Counted from the stretch's first letter, positions 36,095-47,674 are shown. The stretch is 64,000 nt of DNA from Cellulomonas sp. Root485 (GCF_001426705.1 NZ_LMFC01000001.1:905102-969101), one strand, 5' to 3'. Translations and numbers: made by a program. The notes: generated from the letters alone by a model not told the origin.

Positions 36095-37837
36095 CCGCAG
36101 CAGGCTGTCCAGCGGGCTCGTCCGGCTGGTCGAGCGGCGCGGAGCGGTCCGACGCGCCTCCCGCGCCGCCTCGTCCGCGCGGTCCTGAGCCTCCTCGGCC
36201 TCCTGCTGCTTGCGCGCCGCCTCCTGCGCCTTCGCGGCCCGGACAGCCAGCAGCTCGTACGCGGACTCCCGGTCCACCGCCACGGCGTACCGGGCGGACA
36301 GGGGCGACGCCGTCACTGCCGCAGCCATGTCGGCCGCCGGCATCGGCTCCATCGAGGACTGCGGCGCCCGCAACCGGGTCCACGCCACCGGCGTCGGCGT
36401 CCCGCGCTCCGACTGGACCGTGACGACCGCCTCGCCGGTGCCCAGCGACTGCAGCAGCTGCTCGAGGTCGTAGGGCGACGTCGGGAACGTCCGGGCCGCA
36501 GCCCGCAGCGCCTTCGCGTCGTCCGGGGTGAACGCCCGTAGCGCGTGCTGCACCCGGTTGCCCAGCTGGGCCAGCACGTCGCCGGGCACGTCCTTCGGGC
36601 TCTGCGTGACGAAGAAGACGCCGACACCCTTCGACCGGATGAGCCGCACCGTCTGGGTCACCTGCGTGAGGAAGTCGCCCGACGCGCCCGTGAACAGCAG
36701 GTGCGCCTCGTCGAAGAAGAACACGAGCCGCGGTTTGTCGGGGTCGCCCACCTCCGGGAGCTCCTGGAACAGCTCGGCCAGCAGCCACATGAGGAACGTC
36801 GAGAACAGGGCCGGCCGGTCCTGCACGGCGGGAAGCTCCAGGGCGCTGACGACGCCGCGACCGTCCGGGGTGGTCCGCAGCAGCTCCGAGACGTCGAACG
36901 CGGGCTCCCCGAAGAACGCGTCGGCGCCCTGACCCTGCAACGACACGATCTCGCGCAGGATCACGCCCGCGGTCGCCGCCGACAGCCCGCCGATGCCCTT
37001 GAGCAGCGGCTTGCCCTCGTCGCTGACCAGGTACGCGATCGTCGCCTGCAGGTCCTTGAGGTCCAGCAGCGCCAGCCCCTGCGTGTCCGCCCAGTGCATG
37101 ATCAGGCCGAGGCTCGACTCCTGCGTCGCGTTCAGCCCGAGCACCTTGGCCAGGAGCAGCGGCCCGAAGTCGGTGACGGTCGTCCGCACCGGCGACCCTT
37201 CACCGAGACCGCCGAGGCTGAGGAACTCCACCGGCGACGCCGTCGCCACCCACTCCTGCCCGAGGCTCGCGGTGCGGGCCAGCAGCTTCTCGCTCGACGC
37301 CCCGGGGACGGCCAGCCCGGACAGGTCGCCCTTGATGTCGGCGACGAAGACCGGCACCCCCGCGGCCGACAGGCCCTCGGTCAGCACCTGGAGCGTCTTG
37401 GTCTTGCCGGTGCCGGTCGCGCCCGCGACCAGGCCGTGGCGGTTCATCATCGCGAGCGGGATGCCCACCGGCGCCCCGGGGATCGCGACGTTGTCCTCGA
37501 CCAGGGCCCCGACGGGAAGCATCGGTCCGGCAAACGTGTAGCCGGCGACGATCTGCGCGGCGTGCTCGGAGAGCGCTGGGGCCGGCGCGACCGCCGGTGC
37601 GGGGGCTTCGGCGGGCGCCGGGGCGGGCGCGACCGCCGCTGCGGGAGGGTCGGCGGGCGGTTCCGACGTGGGCGCCGGGCGGTCCGCCGCCGCCGCCTCC
37701 GCCGCCGCGAGCGCGGCCGCAGCGGCCTCGGCCTTGGCCTCCGCCGCCTCGGCGGCGGCCTGGGCGGCCGCGGCGCGCAGGGCGGCCAGGTCGGCGGCGG
37801 ACGAGGTGGGGGCCGACGACGGCGTGCTGTCCGACAT
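36032..37837 (-). CDS. HerA-like ATPase (DUF853)
   Basis: A 601-residue P-loop ATPase of the HerA/FtsK superfamily. Residues about 15-90 are Ala/Glu/Pro-rich (coiled coil then disordered). The core starts at about 95: GLVAGATGTGKTKTLQVL is Walker A (near 135), FFFDEAHLLF is Walker B (near 400), and FFVTQSPKDVPGDVLAQLGNRVQHALR is the arginine-finger/sensor region, seen as TQSPKDVP. A basic tail ends TRSIFGTRRR. The role is unproven; relatives bind DNA ends or act in defence islands, but this one sits with housekeeping genes. ATG is leaderless (TATGCT six bases before). The coding end overlaps the MFS gene by 63 bases. Confidence 0.88.
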   Translation of the reverse strand: MSDSTPSSAPTSSAADLAALRAAAAQAAAEAAEAKAEAAAAALAAAEAAAADRPAPTSEPPADPPAAAVAPAPAPAEAPAPAVAPAPALSEHAAQIVAGYTFAGPMLPVGALVEDNVAIPGAPVGIPLAMMNRHGLVAGATGTGKTKTLQVLTEGLSAAGVPVFVADIKGDLSGLAVPGASSEKLLARTASLGQEWVATASPVEFLSLGGLGEGSPVRTTVTDFGPLLLAKVLGLNATQESSLGLIMHWADTQGLALLDLKDLQATIAYLVSDEGKPLLKGIGGLSAATAGVILREIVSLQGQGADAFFGEPAFDVSELLRTTPDGRGVVSALELPAVQDRPALFSTFLMWLLAELFQELPEVGDPDKPRLVFFFDEAHLLFTGASGDFLTQVTQTVRLIRSKGVGVFFVTQSPKDVPGDVLAQLGNRVQHALRAFTPDDAKALRAAARTFPTSPYDLEQLLQSLGTGEAVVTVQSERGTPTPVAWTRLRAPQSSMEPMPAADMAAAVTASPLSARYAVAVDRESAYELLAVRAAKAQEAARKQQEAEEAQDRADEAAREARRTAPRRSTSRTSPLDSLLRSAGTQLGREITRSIFGTRRR

Positions 37838-37843
37838 GTCCGG

Positions 37844-37849
37844 AGCATA
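37844..37849 (-). promoter_or_regulatory. -10 box of leaderless HerA-like gene
   Basis: On the minus strand TATGCT is followed after 6 bases by ATG at 37837. Confidence 0.6.
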
Positions 37850-37903
37850 CGACCGCGCGTACCAGCGCACCCGGCCAGGTACGGCGCCGCTACCCGTGGT
37901 CGG

Positions 37904-37909
37904 TAAACT
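37904..37909 (+). promoter_or_regulatory. -10 box of leaderless leuS
   Basis: TAAACT is followed after 6 bases by the GTG at 37916. It is back-to-back with the promoter of the divergent HerA-like gene. Confidence 0.6.
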
Positions 37910-37915
37910 CGCCGG

Positions 37916-40807
<2,892 letters not shown>

Positions 40808-40812
40808 CCCGC

Positions 40813-41778
40813 ATGCCCTCACGCCGCCACGTCGAGCAGCCGTCGGTCGCGATCGTCACGGACTCGACGGCGTCCCTCCCCGACGGGGCGGCGGAGCGGT
40901 GGGGCATCGGTGTCGTCCCGCTGGACGTGGTGATCGACGGTGTGCGGCACGTGGAAGGGGTCGACCTGACACCGGGCGAGCTGCTCGCCGCGCTCACCAC
41001 CGGGGCCAAGGTGTCGACGTCGCAGCCGCCACCCGCCGCGTTCGCCGCCGCCTACGACCGCGCAGCGGCGTCGGGTGCGCGCGAGATCGTCTCGATCCAC
41101 CTGTCGGGCGACCTCTCGGGCACCGTCCGGGCGGCTCAGCTCGCGGCTGAGTCCTCGCCCGTGCCCGTCCACGTCGTCGACTCCGGCGCGGTCGCCATGG
41201 CGCTGGGGTTCGCGGTGCTGGACGCGGCTCGCTTCTCCGTGGGGCCCCCGCCGCCCAGCGAGCCCACCCCGTCGGCGGCCGGACCGGTCGCGGCGACGCG
41301 GGCGTGGTGGCGCAGCCGAGGACGCGTCGAGCCCCAGCTGCCGTCCGGCGCCGAGGTCGCCGAGCGAGGCCGTGCAGTCGCCGGAGCGACGCGCGTCTGG
41401 TTCCTCGTCGACTCCCTCGACCACCTGCGCCGCGGCGGGCGGCTGAGCATCCCCGCGGCGGCGATCGGCATCGTGCTCGGGCTGCGTCCGATCCTCACGC
41501 TCGACGACGGCCGGATCGAGCTCATCGAGAAGGTGCGCACCCGGCGCGCCGCCCGCGACCGGCTGGTCGCTCTCGCCGCCGCCGAGATCGCGGCACGCCC
41601 CCACGCGCGCGCCGCCGTGCACCACCTGGGGCAGCCGGATCTCGCGGCGATGCTCGCCGGCGAGCTGGCCGCAGCGGCTGGCGACCACCTCGCGGAGTCG
41701 TCGGTCTGCGAGTCCAGCGCGGTCCTCGCCGCGCACGCCGGTCCCGGCCTCCTGGCGATCGTGGTCTCCGACGCCTGA
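40813..41778 (+). CDS. DegV-family fatty-acid-binding protein
   Basis: A 321-residue lipid-binding protein; the family presents fatty acids to fatty acid kinase (FakB role). It has VAIVTDSTASLP at residues 12-23, KVSTSQPPP (74-82), SIHLSGDLSGT and a later SLDHLRRGGRLS. A Pro/Ala/Arg-rich insert of about 35 residues (near 140-175, GPPPPSEPTPS) separates the two lobes and is not usual. ATG 40813 lies five bases after the leuS stop, so the genes are likely co-transcribed. No FakA partner is seen in the window. Confidence 0.88.
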   Translation: MPSRRHVEQPSVAIVTDSTASLPDGAAERWGIGVVPLDVVIDGVRHVEGVDLTPGELLAALTTGAKVSTSQPPPAAFAAAYDRAAASGAREIVSIHLSGDLSGTVRAAQLAAESSPVPVHVVDSGAVAMALGFAVLDAARFSVGPPPPSEPTPSAAGPVAATRAWWRSRGRVEPQLPSGAEVAERGRAVAGATRVWFLVDSLDHLRRGGRLSIPAAAIGIVLGLRPILTLDDGRIELIEKVRTRRAARDRLVALAAAEIAARPHARAAVHHLGQPDLAAMLAGELAAAAGDHLAESSVCESSAVLAAHAGPGLLAIVVSDA

Positions 41779-41863
41779 CTCCGGCGATCCGCCCACAGCC
41801 CGGCCGATGACGCCTTGAACCCCACGGTCCACACCCCGGCGGCGGGGTCCCCGAGGCCGACCG

Positions 41864-41869
41864 TAGGTT
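41864..41869 (+). promoter_or_regulatory. -10 box of leaderless comEA
   Basis: TAGGTT is followed after 6 bases by the GTG at 41876. Confidence 0.55.
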
Positions 41870-41875
41870 CACCGG

Positions 41876-42991
41876 GTGCAACGCCGTGATCGCGACCTCG
41901 CCCGGATCGCCCGGCACCGCCTGACCGCGATCGCCGCACCCCACGTCCCCGCCGGTCCGCCGGTGCCTGATCCCGTGCGCGGCCCGTCGTCCTCCAGGCA
42001 GCCCGAGCCGGACGGTCACGTGCTCCGGACCTCGACCCACCTGTTCCCGCCCGATCTCGATCTTGCGGCGGACCGCAGGTCGGAGATCGGTCCGACCTGG
42101 CTCGTGCCCACTACTGCGACGGGCCCGAGATCAGCCGATCTCCAGGTCGACGCACGGTTGATCCCGCCGGAGCCCTCACGGACCGAGAGCGGCTGGACCC
42201 CGCGTCCGGCACCCGGTCGGCGGAACGCCTCCGGGTCGCACTCGGTCGACGCCCCGACAGGCCGAGATCCCGCCGCGCCGGTCCGAGCGCCGGCGCCGAC
42301 CTTGCCACCCCGGACCGCTGCGGCGCTCCAGGTCGCGACCGCCGGATACACCGCGACCCATGGCGACCCGATCACCCGGGCGCGCACGCCTCGGCGGCGC
42401 GTGCGGTGGGCGATCTCGTGGCAGCTCGCCGCGGCGGCGGGCGCCTTCATCCTGCTGGTCGCGGGTGCCGTCGCGCTGCGTGCGACGGCTCTCGCGCCGG
42501 GCCCACCGGTGGTCCTCCCGACACCCGCGCCGAGCGGTCCGGTCGCCGCCGTCCCGTCGCCGACCGCGGCAGCCGATGTCGTCGTCGACGTGGTGGGTGC
42601 TGTCGCCGCACCCGGGGTGGTCCGGCTCGCGCAGGGGTCGCGGGTGGTCGACGCGATCGCCGCGGCCGGCGGCGCGACCGCCGACGCGCAGGTCAGCGCC
42701 CTCAACCTCGCGCGAGTCCTGGTCGACGGCGAGCAGATCGCGGTGCCTCGGGCGGGGGAGCAGCTGGCAGCCGCCGGGAGCCCCGCGTCGGTCGGCGGGG
42801 ACGAGCTCGTGGACCTCAACACGGCCGACGCCGCGGCCCTGGACGCGCTGCCCGGCATCGGTCCCGTGCTCGCGGACAGGATCGTGGCGCACCGCGAGGA
42901 CGGGCCCTTCACGACGGTCGACGAGCTCGCGGACGTCGCCGGCATCGGCCCGACGCTGCTCGAACGCCTCCGCGACCTGGTCCGGGTATGA
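41876..42991 (+). CDS. comEA: ComEA-like DNA-binding competence protein
   Basis: A 371-residue protein. The long N-terminal 180 residues are polar and disordered, then one membrane helix (about 183-203, LAAAAGAFILLVAGAVAL), a Pro/Thr linker, an SLBB domain (VVDVVGAVAAPGVVRL to GEQIAVPRAGE) and a C-terminal helix-hairpin-helix pair (LVDLNTADAAALDALPGIGPVLADRI and FTTVDELADVAGIGPTLLE, shown by PGIGPVLADRI and VAGIGPTLLE). It binds dsDNA outside the membrane for uptake. The cytoplasmic leader is far longer than in Bacillus ComEA. It overlaps comEC by 4 nt (ATGA). Confidence 0.92.
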   Translation: MQRRDRDLARIARHRLTAIAAPHVPAGPPVPDPVRGPSSSRQPEPDGHVLRTSTHLFPPDLDLAADRRSEIGPTWLVPTTATGPRSADLQVDARLIPPEPSRTESGWTPRPAPGRRNASGSHSVDAPTGRDPAAPVRAPAPTLPPRTAAALQVATAGYTATHGDPITRARTPRRRVRWAISWQLAAAAGAFILLVAGAVALRATALAPGPPVVLPTPAPSGPVAAVPSPTAAADVVVDVVGAVAAPGVVRLAQGSRVVDAIAAAGGATADAQVSALNLARVLVDGEQIAVPRAGEQLAAAGSPASVGGDELVDLNTADAAALDALPGIGPVLADRIVAHREDGPFTTVDELADVAGIGPTLLERLRDLVRV

Positions 42992-44769
42992 CGCCGAGCC
43001 GAGTGTCGCCAGGACCGATTGTCGGCAGGTCGCCGGTCCGAGCGCCCTCTCCCTCCGGTGCGAGCGAGGTGCGCACCCGGGCATCCGCACGACCTGGTCC
43101 GGTCGGGCTCGGTCCGGACCAGGACATCGACCCGCCGATCACGGTCGACGTGCGACTGCTGCCGGCGGGCGCTGCCGCGTGGCTCACCGCCCTCGTGGTC
43201 GTCAGGGTGCCGTCGTCCGGCGCGTTGGTCGGCGCCACGGTCTGTCTCGTCGTCGGGATCGGGATCCTCGCGGCGCGCCGTCGAGGGAGCCGGCGGCGGG
43301 ACGCGGGCCATCCGCTGACACCGGCATCGGAACCCGAGCCGGACATGAACTCGATGCGGATGGTCGCGGGGGCCAGGACGACTGGCAGGAAGGGAGCGGT
43401 CGGATCGGCCTCAGGTCGTCGCGGTCCGTCGTCGTCGGGTGTGGTGGGTCCCGTCGTCATCCTGTGCCTCGTCGCCGCAGCGGCTGTGCTCGGTGCGGGC
43501 GCCAGCCAGACGGCCGCGCGCGACCGGGGCCTGCTCCCGGTCCTCGCCCAGGACGGAGCGGTGGGTCGGGTCGAGGGCGTCGTCGTCGGTGAGCCGACGG
43601 TCCTGGCGCCGGCGTGGCCGGGCGCGCCGGTGCGAGTCCGGTCCCTGCTCGCGGTCGACCGCGTCGCTGCTCGCGGCCAGGGGTCCGGCGCGACGGGCCA
43701 GGTGCTCGTGCTGGGCCCGTCGTCCTGGGCTGCCGTGCCCCCCGGCGCCCGGGTCGGCGCCACCGGGCGGCTGCGTCCGGGCGAGAAGGGTGGGCGAACG
43801 GTCGCGGTCCTGCTGAGCGGGGGAGCGCCGGACGTGGTCTCGGCACCGGCCGCACCGGAGGCCGCCGCGTCGCGGTTCCGGGATGGCGTGCGGGCGCTCG
43901 CGCAGACGCTCCCGGGCGACGCCGGAGCGCTGTTCGCGGGTGTCACTGTCGGCGACACGTCCGCGATCCCGGCCGAGCTCACGCTCGATCTGCGCACCTC
44001 CGGGCTGACCCACGTGACGGCCGTGTCGGGCGCGCACTTCTCTCTGGTCGCCGCGCTGGTGCTCGCCCTCACGGCGGCCGTCCGTCTTGCCCGGCCGGTG
44101 CGGGCGGGGCTCACGGTCGCGGCCATGGCGGCCATGGTGCTGGTCGTGCACCCCTCACCGAGCGTGCTGCGGGCTGCCGTGATGGGTCTCGTCGCACTGC
44201 TCGGCGTCCTGCTCGGCCGCCCGCACCGCGCCCCCGCCGCGCTCGCCGCGACCGTCGTCGTGCTGCTCGTCGCGGACCCGTGGCTGGCCGGCGAGGTCGG
44301 CTTCGTGCTCTCGGTGCTGGCCACCGGCGCCCTGGTGCTCCTGGGCGGACCGCTCGCCGACCGCTGGGCCGGAACCCTCGGACGCCCGGTCGCCACCGCG
44401 CTCGCCCTGCCCGTCGTCGCCCAGCTGGTGTGCGCCCCCGTGATCCTGCTGCTCACCCCCGCGGTGTCCCTCTACGCCGTCCCAGCGAACGTCCTGGCCG
44501 CCCCGGCGGTCGCGCCCGCGACGGTGCTCGGCCTGGCGGCGGGCTGCATGGCGCCGTGGTGGTTCGCGGGCGCCCAGGTCCTCGCCCTCGGCGCCGGAGC
44601 GGCGTGCTGGTGGATCGGGGCCGTCGGTCGTCTGGCGGCCGCAGCCCCCGGGGCACAGGTGGCCTGGCTCCCCGGGTGGACGGGAGCGGTCGTGCTCGCG
44701 GTCGCGGGAGTGTGCGCGCTTGCGCTGCTCGTCGGCGGGCGCGCGGGGCCGGAGGGGGAGCGTCAGTGA
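42988..44769 (+). CDS. comEC: ComEC/Rec2-like DNA-uptake channel, short form
   Basis: A 593-residue membrane protein. An N-terminal helix pair (about 55-95) and a helix near 150 flank the DUF4131-type extracellular OB-like domain (about 165-290). The Competence domain follows with ThrHisValThrAlaValSerGly (THVTAVSGAHFSLV, near residue 345) and about eight further helices to the end. The C-terminal metallo-beta-lactamase-like nuclease domain found in most ComEC proteins (usually 750-850 residues) is missing; the frame simply stops and holA follows 19 bases later. It may still act as the channel, with a nuclease supplied separately. Confidence 0.88.
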   Translation: MTPSRVSPGPIVGRSPVRAPSPSGASEVRTRASARPGPVGLGPDQDIDPPITVDVRLLPAGAAAWLTALVVVRVPSSGALVGATVCLVVGIGILAARRRGSRRRDAGHPLTPASEPEPDMNSMRMVAGARTTGRKGAVGSASGRRGPSSSGVVGPVVILCLVAAAAVLGAGASQTAARDRGLLPVLAQDGAVGRVEGVVVGEPTVLAPAWPGAPVRVRSLLAVDRVAARGQGSGATGQVLVLGPSSWAAVPPGARVGATGRLRPGEKGGRTVAVLLSGGAPDVVSAPAAPEAAASRFRDGVRALAQTLPGDAGALFAGVTVGDTSAIPAELTLDLRTSGLTHVTAVSGAHFSLVAALVLALTAAVRLARPVRAGLTVAAMAAMVLVVHPSPSVLRAAVMGLVALLGVLLGRPHRAPAALAATVVVLLVADPWLAGEVGFVLSVLATGALVLLGGPLADRWAGTLGRPVATALALPVVAQLVCAPVILLLTPAVSLYAVPANVLAAPAVAPATVLGLAAGCMAPWWFAGAQVLALGAGAACWWIGAVGRLAAAAPGAQVAWLPGWTGAVVLAVAGVCALALLVGGRAGPEGERQ

Positions 44770-44788
44770 TGTCTGGCAGGCTGTGCCC

Positions 44789-45808
44789 GTGCCTCCCGCC
44801 ACCCGCCGCCCCGCCGCCCGTGCCAGCAAGGCCACGGCCGGCGTCTCGTGGGAGGCGGTCGAGCTGGCGCCCGTCCTGCTGGTCAGTGGAGCCGAGGGTC
44901 TGCTCGCGGACCGCGCCGTCGACCGCGTCGTGTCCCTCGCCCGCGCCGCCGACGCCGACGTCGAGGTCACCCGGCTGGACGCCGCCGACTACACGGCGGG
45001 CACCCTCGGCGTGGTCAGCAGCCCGTCCCTCTTCGCCGAGGACAAGGTCGTGGTCGTCGACGGGCTCGAGCGCGCCGGCGAGGAGCTGTTGGACGACGTC
45101 ACGGCGTACCTCACCGCGCCCCCGGCCGAGGTCGTGCTCGTGCTGCGGCACGCCGGCGGCCAGCGCGGCAAGAAGCTGCTCGACGCGCTGCGGTCCGCGG
45201 GTGTCCCCGCGGTGGCGTGCGACGTGATCAAGTCCGACGGCGACAAGAGCGCCTTCGTCACCGCGGAGCTCCGGCGGGCAGGTCGCCGCGCGGACGCGCA
45301 AGCCGTCCGCGCCCTGGTCGACGCCGTCGGCAGCGACCTGCGTGAGCTGGCTGCGTCCTGCGCGCAGCTCGTCGCCGACACCTCCGGGCTGATCGGCCCG
45401 GAGGCTGTCGAGCGCTACTACGGAGGGCGGATCGAGGCGACGGGCTTCCGCGTCGCCGACGCCGCCGTCGCCGGTCAGTCCGGGCAGGCCGTGGCACTGC
45501 TCCGGCACGCGCTCGCGACGGGTGTGGACCCGGTCCCCGTCGTCGCCGCCCTCGCCGCGAAGCTGCGCGTGCTGGCCAAGGTGGCGGCGGTGCGCGGCCG
45601 TGGGGCCGGTGCGGTCCGGGACCTGGGGCTGGCGCCGTGGCAGACGGATCGCGCGATGGCGGACCTGCGCCGGTGGACGCCGGAGGGGCTTGCCAGTGCC
45701 ATCTCCGCGGTCGCGCAGGCAGACGCGGAGGTCAAGGGGGAGGGCCGCGACCCCCAGTTCGCGGTCGAGCGGGCCGTCCTGCGCGTCGCCGCAGCGGTCG
45801 GGTCCTGA
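44789..45808 (+). CDS. holA: DNA polymerase III delta subunit
   Basis: A 339-residue clamp-loader subunit that opens the beta clamp. It has the HolA layout: N-terminal AAA+-like domain (LVSGAEGLLADRAVDRVV, LFAEDKVVVVDGLERA, degenerate P-loop as normal for delta), a lid, and the helical collar (SDLRELAASCAQLV, GGRIEATGFRVADAAVAG). GTG 44789 matches the start of homology; the open frame extends upstream into comEC, which is a different reading. A CAGGCT box 6 bases before GTG may support an internal leaderless start. It is tail-to-tail with the EAL gene, 9 bases apart. Confidence 0.93.
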   Translation: MPPATRRPAARASKATAGVSWEAVELAPVLLVSGAEGLLADRAVDRVVSLARAADADVEVTRLDAADYTAGTLGVVSSPSLFAEDKVVVVDGLERAGEELLDDVTAYLTAPPAEVVLVLRHAGGQRGKKLLDALRSAGVPAVACDVIKSDGDKSAFVTAELRRAGRRADAQAVRALVDAVGSDLRELAASCAQLVADTSGLIGPEAVERYYGGRIEATGFRVADAAVAGQSGQAVALLRHALATGVDPVPVVAALAAKLRVLAKVAAVRGRGAGAVRDLGLAPWQTDRAMADLRRWTPEGLASAISAVAQADAEVKGEGRDPQFAVERAVLRVAAAVGS

Positions 45809-45817
45809 GGACCGCGC

Positions 45818-46441
45818 CTACGCGCTGAGGGTGATCGCCGGACCGAGCACGTCGCCCTGCAACAGGTCGAACCCCCAGCCGCGACACTCCTCGACGAGCA
45901 GGGAGTCGGACACGCGCTCCGCGACGAGGCGGGCGCCGTACTGCCGCGCGTGCTGGACGAGAGGAGCGCCCTGCCGGCGGACGTCGCGGCAGTCGATCTT
46001 CACGAAGTCGGCGTAGGGCATCATCGCCACCTGGTTCGGCTCGGCCGTGAAGTCGTCGATCGCGATGAGGTACCCACGCAGCCGCAGCCGCTCCAGACCG
46101 GCGATGACCTCGTCGTCCGCCGCGACGGACTCGACGATCTCGAGCACCAGACGCCCCGCGTGGGCAGGCAGCGGGCGGTCGTCGACCAGGAACGAGCGGG
46201 TGATGTTCACGAACGCGTAGGTGGTGGCCACGGGGGGGCCGTCCCCGAAGAGGGCCTCGAGGACCGACGCGGTGGCGACGTCCTGCCGGTCGGAGCGCCA
46301 TCGGTCGACCTGCGCGGGGAGCCCCTCACGGGACCGGTAGAGGAACTCGTTGCCGAACAGCCGGCCCTCGGTCGTCCAGATCGGCTGGGACGCGATGGGG
46401 AGCCGTGAAGGAACGGCGGGGGAGACGACGGACGCGGTCAC
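45818..46441 (-). CDS. EAL-domain protein with intact ligands (YuxH-like)
   Basis: A 207-residue lone EAL domain, about as short as the fold allows. It follows the divergent YuxH/EAL-HDOD style rather than the canonical one: the EAL signature reads NEFLYR with Glu32. Other putative metal or catalytic residues are kept: Asn79 (FVNIT), Glu101/Glu104 (LEIVES), Asp129-Asp130 (IDDF), Lys148 (VKID), Glu175 (AERVS) and Gln195. It may hydrolyse or bind cyclic di-GMP. There is no HDOD partner domain. The GTG start at 46441 has no clear RBS. The next gene upstream on the same strand is a degenerate paralogue. Confidence 0.82.
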   Translation of the reverse strand: MTASVVSPAVPSRLPIASQPIWTTEGRLFGNEFLYRSREGLPAQVDRWRSDRQDVATASVLEALFGDGPPVATTYAFVNITRSFLVDDRPLPAHAGRLVLEIVESVAADDEVIAGLERLRLRGYLIAIDDFTAEPNQVAMMPYADFVKIDCRDVRRQGAPLVQHARQYGARLVAERVSDSLLVEECRGWGFDLLQGDVLGPAITLSA

Positions 46442-46529
46442 ACCGGATGAGAGCGACGCGGCGCGGGTTCATGACGCCGTTCACCCGACTGGAGCAGTGC
46501 GCTGTGACGGGCCACGTCGACGAATGGCG

Positions 46530-47258
46530 CTAGAGGCTGACGCGGCGAGCGCTTGCCCGGTCGAGCACACCGGCGCGCTCGAGCAGGTTGCCCTGGAAGA
46601 GCGTGAACCCGAGGTCTCGTGCGTGGCGCAGGGTGTCCGGGGTCTCGACGTACTCGGCGACCAGCAGCGCGCCGTACGACCGGGCGAGGTGGACGACGGG
46701 TGGACCCTCGACGTCCAGGTCCCGCACGTCGATCTTCACGAAGTCCGCGTGGGGCAGGAGGCGACGCTGGTTCGGGTTGCTCACGAACGCAGGCACCGCG
46801 ACGCGGAACCCTTCCTCGCGCAGCCGGCGGATGCCCGACAGCACCGCGGAGTCGACCGTGACGGCGTCGTTCACCTCGATCACCAGGCGGTCAGGGCGTC
46901 GCGGGATGGGCAGATCCCCCACCAGGTACGCGCGTGGGCACCGGACGAAGAGCAGCCGCCCGTTGGCGACGTGCTCGAGATCGGCGCGGCCGAAGGTGGC
47001 GCCGAGCACGTGTGCGGTCGCCCGCTCGTGCTGGTGCGAGCTCCACGACATGGCGCTCGCGGTGAGCTGGTCGGGGGAGCGGAACGACAGCTGGTAGGCG
47101 AACGGACGCCCGTGCTCCGAGAAGATGCCCTGCCGAGCGACGAGCACCGGCTCGTGCGAGATGCGCTGCGCCCACTCCTGCCGGAGGGCAAGGGGGATGG
47201 CGTCCTCCACAGCGGCTGCCAGATGCGCGAGCCGCCCGTCGGCGTCGTCGGGTGTCAT
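46530..47258 (-). CDS. Degenerate EAL-domain protein
   Basis: A 242-residue paralogue of the downstream EAL gene with a 40-residue helical N-terminal extension. The ligands are lost: EAL becomes YQL (Gln56), the Asn position is Arg106 (FVRCP), the DDF motif reads PAF (157-159), and the second Glu of LEIVE is Asn (VIEVN). Lys175 (VKID), Glu202 (AEYVE) and Gln222 survive. It cannot be a working phosphodiesterase; it may be a cyclic-di-GMP receptor or a protein-interaction module. ATG 47258 is chosen because no credible RBS supports the longer open frame. It is divergent from the secreted peptide gene. Confidence 0.8.
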   Translation of the reverse strand: MTPDDADGRLAHLAAAVEDAIPLALRQEWAQRISHEPVLVARQGIFSEHGRPFAYQLSFRSPDQLTASAMSWSSHQHERATAHVLGATFGRADLEHVANGRLLFVRCPRAYLVGDLPIPRRPDRLVIEVNDAVTVDSAVLSGIRRLREEGFRVAVPAFVSNPNQRRLLPHADFVKIDVRDLDVEGPPVVHLARSYGALLVAEYVETPDTLRHARDLGFTLFQGNLLERAGVLDRASARRVSL

Positions 47259-47473
47259 GGCATCTATGACACCACAACTTCGGACCTGTGAACCGCTCCC
47301 GGGCGGGTGGAATTCTCGGGGACGGCCGGGACCCCGCTCACAGAGTGGTACCGAACCGGGATCTTTCACCCTTTCAGGGTCGGACCGGTGAGTAACGGGA
47401 GACACGATGCGAGTCACAGGCCATCATGGGCACCACCCGCACACTGGTACGACAAGAAGATGGAGCACTCCCC

Positions 47474-47617
47474 ATGCCCAGACCGCTCAAGTCCGCCCTC
47501 GTGGTCCTCTCGGTGCTCGGCCTGCTGACCCTCGCACCGAGCTCCGCCCTCGCCGACGGCACCAATGACACGGTGACCTCCGGCGGCGCAAGCGGCTGCT
47601 GCAAGATCATCAACTGA
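47474..47617 (+). CDS. Secreted 47-residue peptide precursor, candidate signal
   Basis: Not recognised. Residues 1-27 are a clear Sec signal peptide (PRPLK basic end, SALVVLSVLGLLTLAP core, SALA cut site). The predicted mature peptide is about 20 residues, acidic/small at first and ending GGASGCCKIIN with vicinal Cys42-Cys43. GGAG at 47462-47465 sits 8 bases before ATG 47474; an in-frame ATG at 47426 is possible but lacks an RBS. A strong hairpin follows the stop, so it is its own transcript. The XRE-TPR regulator begins 92 bases later. The layout recalls peptide-pheromone precursors beside RRNPP receptors, but the pairing is inferred. Confidence 0.65.
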   Translation: MPRPLKSALVVLSVLGLLTLAPSSALADGTNDTVTSGGASGCCKIIN

Positions 47618-47674
47618 CCACCCCCCCTGATGCACAGCAGAGGCTCGAAACACGCCGTCTCTGCGGGGGGTGGT
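47617..47674 (+). terminator. Two-part hairpin after peptide gene
   Basis: ACCACCCCCC (47617-47626) pairs with 47665-47674, and inside it GCAGAG (47637-47642) pairs with CTCTGC (47659-47664), with a 10-base bulge on one side. A competing pairing uses GATGCAC (47629-47635) with GTGCATC (47673-47679). It closes the peptide transcript or serves as an attenuator before the regulator gene. Confidence 0.55.

Noticed and set aside
47259..47473. Cyclic-di-GMP riboswitch between the EAL and peptide genes
   Set aside because: The conserved GEMM core and paired stems were not found; only small imperfect repeats are present.
47307..47528. 73-codon frame upstream of and overlapping the peptide gene
   Set aside because: It has no RBS, an unlikely composition and conflicts with the signal-peptide gene in another frame.
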